A stretch of DNA of 18,009 nucleotides from CAMQVM01 sp044433365 (GTDB lineage: Bacteria > Bacteroidota > Bacteroidia > Bacteroidales > Rikenellaceae). Positions within the stretch are counted from its first letter, which is position 1. The number at the start of each line of letters is the position of its first letter. Shown here one piece after another: positions 15,439 through 18,009 of this stretch. The position numbers and the translations under genes were made by a program. A model generated the notes under the pieces. It worked only from the letters and a program-made list of their open reading frames with translations, ran no database searches and was not told the DNA's origin. Where the stretch lies: assembly GCA_044433365.1 (NCBI GenBank), contig JAWXTR010000063.1, positions 1 through 18,009 on the forward strand. Reading direction: 5' to 3'.

Positions 15439-17217
15439 TTAAATTAACTCCATTTTTTGCAATAAAAAAGTAGCATTCATATTTTTACTAACCCCTTTTT
15501 GTAGCTTATAGGTGTATACTAATTCGTCGCCAGAATGTTCAATTTCAAAACAGATATTTTCAAAATTTTGAGGATATAAATCTTTTAATTCGCCTAGTTT
15601 TAAATCGTGCGTAGCAACCAAACCCGATACTTTTAAGGTTAGTAATTTAATCAAAAACTGTCGTGAACCACTCAATTTATCAGCAGAGTTAGTACCTTTT
15701 AACATCTCATCCAAAATTACAAACAGTTCTCCATTTTTAGCAGCTTTTTCGTGTAACTGCTTTAATCTAAGCAATTCAGAAAGGAAATAAGAGGTGCCAC
15801 TACTAAGATTATCATTTGTGCGCATGGAGGTGAATAGAGAGATTGGAAGAAATTCAAAGTTCTCGGCTCTCACAACATTTCCTGTCATAGCCAGAAGATA
15901 GTTCAAACCTACACAACGCAAAAATGTACTTTTTCCCGACATATTTGCCCCTGTAACTATAAATATATTATTATCTTTTTTAATCTCAATATCATTTCCA
16001 ACCACATTATCGCCTTTTATTAGTGGATGCACCATCTCTTTTGCTAAAATCAACCTATTTTCCGATAATTTTGGCTCACAAAAATCTGGATGATTATAGC
16101 GATAATTTGCCATGCTAATAAGCGCATCTATCTTACTAACAGAGTATAAGCAACTTTCAACACTATCAATATAACACTCCTTCCAGGCAGCAATTTTTAA
16201 CATTAAATGGCTATCATTTAGATAAAGTGCATTTAAAATGAAAAGCATTATGGCATTTGAACGACGATCTAAATTTTCTTGAATATTTCGAAGCTCTTTA
16301 AAGCCTAATTGCGCATTTTTAGGAGAAGATAGCTGATTTTTTATAGACACAAGCTCCTCAGAATTAAATTCTTGCGATAAAAAATGGTCAATTAGGTAGA
16401 AATTATTTGAGACACACTTTATAAATTTATTAATATCGCCATGCACCTTAGTGATATATTTTGCTTGAAGCAACCAAATTATTAACTGAATAGTAGAAAA
16501 TAGAGAAAAAACCGCAAAAGGCAACAGCCCAAAAATCAGCGCAATAAGAGAAAGTAGGGTAGTGGCATTTAAAATATAAAGCAATGGTTTGAACTTCGTG
16601 AATTTTGAATAATCCGACTCTCTCCATTTTGAAACAAGCTCATTATCAAACCTTTTTACAGGATATATTTTGCCCAAAACTCTAAAACGATGAGTCCAAT
16701 CTATATTTTGCGAAAATTCCTCTATAGATTGTTGTCTTTTTACAATTAAACTACAATCTAAAATAGGATTTTCAAGCATTCTAGCCAATTCATCAGCACC
16801 TTGCTCTGTAACAGTGCGATTCATCTCTAAAAAGAGCGAATTTTCACCAAAAACATCTAAATCAAAAGAGTAGTCGTGAGTACCATCTACATAACGTTTT
16901 CCACTATCCAAACCAGTAAAATCACCATTTAAGCTATTAAATTCGGTTTCTAAACAACCTAATAAACATTTAATTTCCAATTCTTTATGGTCACGTTTTG
17001 AATCTAGCACCATAGTCAAGATATAGGCAAGCAACGCAGCAATTGGGAAAATAATAGATACAACTTTTACAAAAAAATAGTAAAGCAACACCATTAAAAG
17101 AGAAAAAAATAGCAGTTTTAAAAGTAAGTATATATTTCCTACTTTTTTAATTTTATTATATTCTTGACTCTTTGACTCAATCGCCTTCTTATATCTATTT
17201 TCTATCTCTACGCTCAT
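15439..17217 (-). CDS. Membrane-anchored MutS-like ATPase
   Basis: This is a 592-residue protein. I place the start at ATG 17217; a longer in-frame start at 17292 would run through a hairpin and the promoter at 17240-17270. Two membrane helices lie at about 27-50 and 52-71 and a second pair at about 212-231 and 233-251. The C-terminal half is the MutS domain V ATPase: Walker A GANMSGKST (423-431), LSSGTSYFLSELLRL (471-485, MutS-type signature), Walker B LFVILDE (498-504), and THD with His537. The region around 290-400 resembles the MutS core lever helices. The mismatch-recognition domain I is absent, so classical mismatch repair is unlikely. Bacteroidota commonly carry such MutS-like membrane proteins with unknown role. 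Downstream on this strand lies the palindromic element. Confidence 0.85.
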   Translation of the reverse strand: MSVEIENRYKKAIESKSQEYNKIKKVGNIYLLLKLLFFSLLMVLLYYFFVKVVSIIFPIAALLAYILTMVLDSKRDHKELEIKCLLGCLETEFNSLNGDFTGLDSGKRYVDGTHDYSFDLDVFGENSLFLEMNRTVTEQGADELARMLENPILDCSLIVKRQQSIEEFSQNIDWTHRFRVLGKIYPVKRFDNELVSKWRESDYSKFTKFKPLLYILNATTLLSLIALIFGLLPFAVFSLFSTIQLIIWLLQAKYITKVHGDINKFIKCVSNNFYLIDHFLSQEFNSEELVSIKNQLSSPKNAQLGFKELRNIQENLDRRSNAIMLFILNALYLNDSHLMLKIAAWKECYIDSVESCLYSVSKIDALISMANYRYNHPDFCEPKLSENRLILAKEMVHPLIKGDNVVGNDIEIKKDNNIFIVTGANMSGKSTFLRCVGLNYLLAMTGNVVRAENFEFLPISLFTSMRTNDNLSSGTSYFLSELLRLKQLHEKAAKNGELFVILDEMLKGTNSADKLSGSRQFLIKLLTLKVSGLVATHDLKLGELKDLYPQNFENICFEIEHSGDELVYTYKLQKGVSKNMNATFLLQKMELI

Positions 17218-17239
17218 ATTAATTATTAAATTATTTACA

Positions 17240-17270
17240 CAAAGATACGCAAAATGGGCGAATATACAAA
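17240..17270 (-). promoter_or_regulatory. Bacteroidota-type promoter for the mutS-like gene
   Basis: On the minus strand, TTTG (17270-17267) is followed after 19 bases by TATCTTTG (17247-17240), a full match to the Bacteroidota -33/-7 consensus (TTTG, 19-21 nt, TAnnTTTG). Transcription would start about 16 bases before the ATG at 17217. The -33 box lies inside the terminator-like hairpin of the upstream gene. Confidence 0.8.
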
Positions 17271-17296
17271 TTGAATTTGCATATTCACCCATTGCG
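17248..17296 (-). terminator. Hairpin after the RbsD/FucU-like gene
   Basis: Bases 17248-17272 and 17273-17296 form a long hairpin: GAATATRCAAATT and TGGG blocks pair on both sides, interrupted by a 2-base bulge and two wobble or mismatch positions. It starts 16 bases past the stop codon of the RbsD/FucU-like gene on the minus strand and overlaps the mutS-like promoter. Confidence 0.65.
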
Positions 17297-17312
17297 AAAA
17301 GTCAAAAAAGCA

Positions 17313-17873
17313 CTATTTCATTGAGTTTCGCAAAGAACTCTCTGAGCTACTATCCCAATATCCACAATCAAGCTCTACAAAAACTGAGGAGTAGGGAACT
17401 GTACACTCTGTTTTGATTACCAATACATTAAAGAGCTTTGATGCAGCATCAAGTTTTTCAAAAATCTCATCATGTAAAATTACATTTGGATTATACCCTG
17501 CTAATATTTTATTTATATCAACTCTAAGCTCTTCACAATCATCACTCCACTCATTACACATAAATGAAAACTCTTTGTCTTGATAAACAATTGGCTTAAT
17601 ATGGTCTGATTTATCTATATTTTTTAAAACATATTTCAATACATCTTCAATGTTTTCATTAGAAACCAAAGTTTCGATAGCCTCACTAGACTGAAGCGGA
17701 TAAGCTGAATCTACTATTAAAATCCAATTTCTATGACCCAATTTTGGGAGTATTTCTTTAAATTCTCCTCTCCAACTAGGTACACTATTTTCTATATTAT
17801 CTTGCGCTAAAGACAAGGTAGTTGAAAACATACTAAAACAAAGTAATAATAAGGCTATTTTTATTTTTTTCAT
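17313..17873 (-). CDS. Exported RbsD/FucU-like protein
   Basis: This is a 186-residue protein with a signal peptide (residues 1-23, cleavage near SLAQ). The mature part resembles the RbsD/FucU fold: LPKLGHRNWILIVDSAYP (42-59) matches the family LGHGD-IVIADA-FP motif with His47 and Asp55 at the catalytic positions, and TECTVPYSSVFVEL (155-168) matches the family ECTPYANVIL motif near the C-terminus. Known RbsD and FucU are cytosolic mutarotases that convert pyranose and furanose or alpha and beta forms of ribose and fucose. An exported version with about 40 extra residues is unusual for the textbook family. The gene is monocistronic by its own downstream hairpin. Only 19 bp separate its start from the palindromic element at 17893. 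Substrate is not deducible. Confidence 0.72.
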   Translation of the reverse strand: MKKIKIALLLLCFSMFSTTLSLAQDNIENSVPSWRGEFKEILPKLGHRNWILIVDSAYPLQSSEAIETLVSNENIEDVLKYVLKNIDKSDHIKPIVYQDKEFSFMCNEWSDDCEELRVDINKILAGYNPNVILHDEIFEKLDAASKLFNVLVIKTECTVPYSSVFVELDCGYWDSSSESSLRNSMK

Positions 17874-17892
17874 AATCCAGATATTTATAATT

Positions 17893-18009
17893 TAAGTAGG
17901 GTAAAATAATTATTGGTGTATTTTTAATAGTGCTATTGGAGATGAGATTTTTTGCTATTGAATCGAAAATATAGTGGTTCTATATTGAGATTTAATAGTG
18001 AAAAATATC
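17893..18009. repeat. Palindromic element, copy 2 (inverted, cut by window end)
   Basis: All 117 bases are the exact reverse complement of 15373-15257 in copy 1. The window ends inside the match, so the full element probably continues about 50 bp further. It lies 19 bp upstream of the RbsD/FucU-like start codon (minus strand), and the gene-proximal end carries TTTTACCCTACTTA, as the corresponding end of copy 1 carries TTTTACACTACTTA before the GH110-like gene. Confidence 0.9.

Noticed and set aside
17218..17292. N-terminal extension of the mutS-like ORF (25 residues)
   Set aside because: It is encoded by a hairpin and by the -33/-7 promoter, and the ATG at 17217 gives the normal start for this family.

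Overview
The window looks like chromosome of an AT-rich member of the Bacteroidota, most likely Bacteroidales. The evidence is a Bacteroidota-type promoter (TTTG, 19 nt, TATCTTTG) at 17240-17270, no obvious Shine-Dalgarno sequences, a Bacteroidota-style OstA-like protein beside SurA-like chaperones, a membrane-anchored MutS-like ATPase, and a secreted GH110-type lipoprotein. Assignment to a genus is not possible from the sequence alone.

Layout. 1-262: a large inverted repeat made of degenerate 7-bp units, ending two bases past the pruA stop codon. 265-1893 (-): pruA. 2211-3101 (+): a CPBP-family membrane protease. 3239-5535 (+): two envelope-chaperone genes, a SurA-like lipoprotein and a two-parvulin SurA-like protein, closed by a 17-bp hairpin. 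5536-5934: a 0.4-kb spacer packed with short palindromic repeat elements. 5935-11659 (+): ostA-like, rpe, an ABC-F ATPase and rlmB, closely spaced; rpe and the ABC-F gene overlap by one base. 11776-13146 (+) and 13273-15153 (-): a convergent pair of secreted carbohydrate-active proteins (GH43-like and GH110-like) separated by two back-to-back hairpins. 15207-15373: a palindromic element. 15439-17217 (-): the membrane MutS-like ATPase. 17313-17873 (-): a secreted RbsD/FucU-like protein. 17893-18009: a second, inverted copy of the palindromic element, cut off by the window edge.

How the genes fit together. The SurA-like proteins and the OstA-like protein point to outer-membrane protein folding and lipopolysaccharide transport. 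rpe, the ABC-F protein and rlmB are housekeeping functions (pentose phosphate pathway, ribosome-associated ATPase, 23S rRNA methylation). The GH110-like and GH43-like proteins suggest use of galactose-containing host or dietary glycans, and the exported RbsD/FucU-like protein may act on released sugars, though that is inference. No SusC/SusD pair, transposase, phage gene, CRISPR array or RNA gene was recognised.

The least ordinary content is noncoding: the 7-bp-unit inverted repeat, a 167-bp palindromic element with a second copy identical over 117 bases, and a family of GGGA-TTCTAAA / TTTAGAA-TCCC inverted-repeat elements of several sizes. No complete novel protein system is evident; the repeats are the best candidates for something undescribed.
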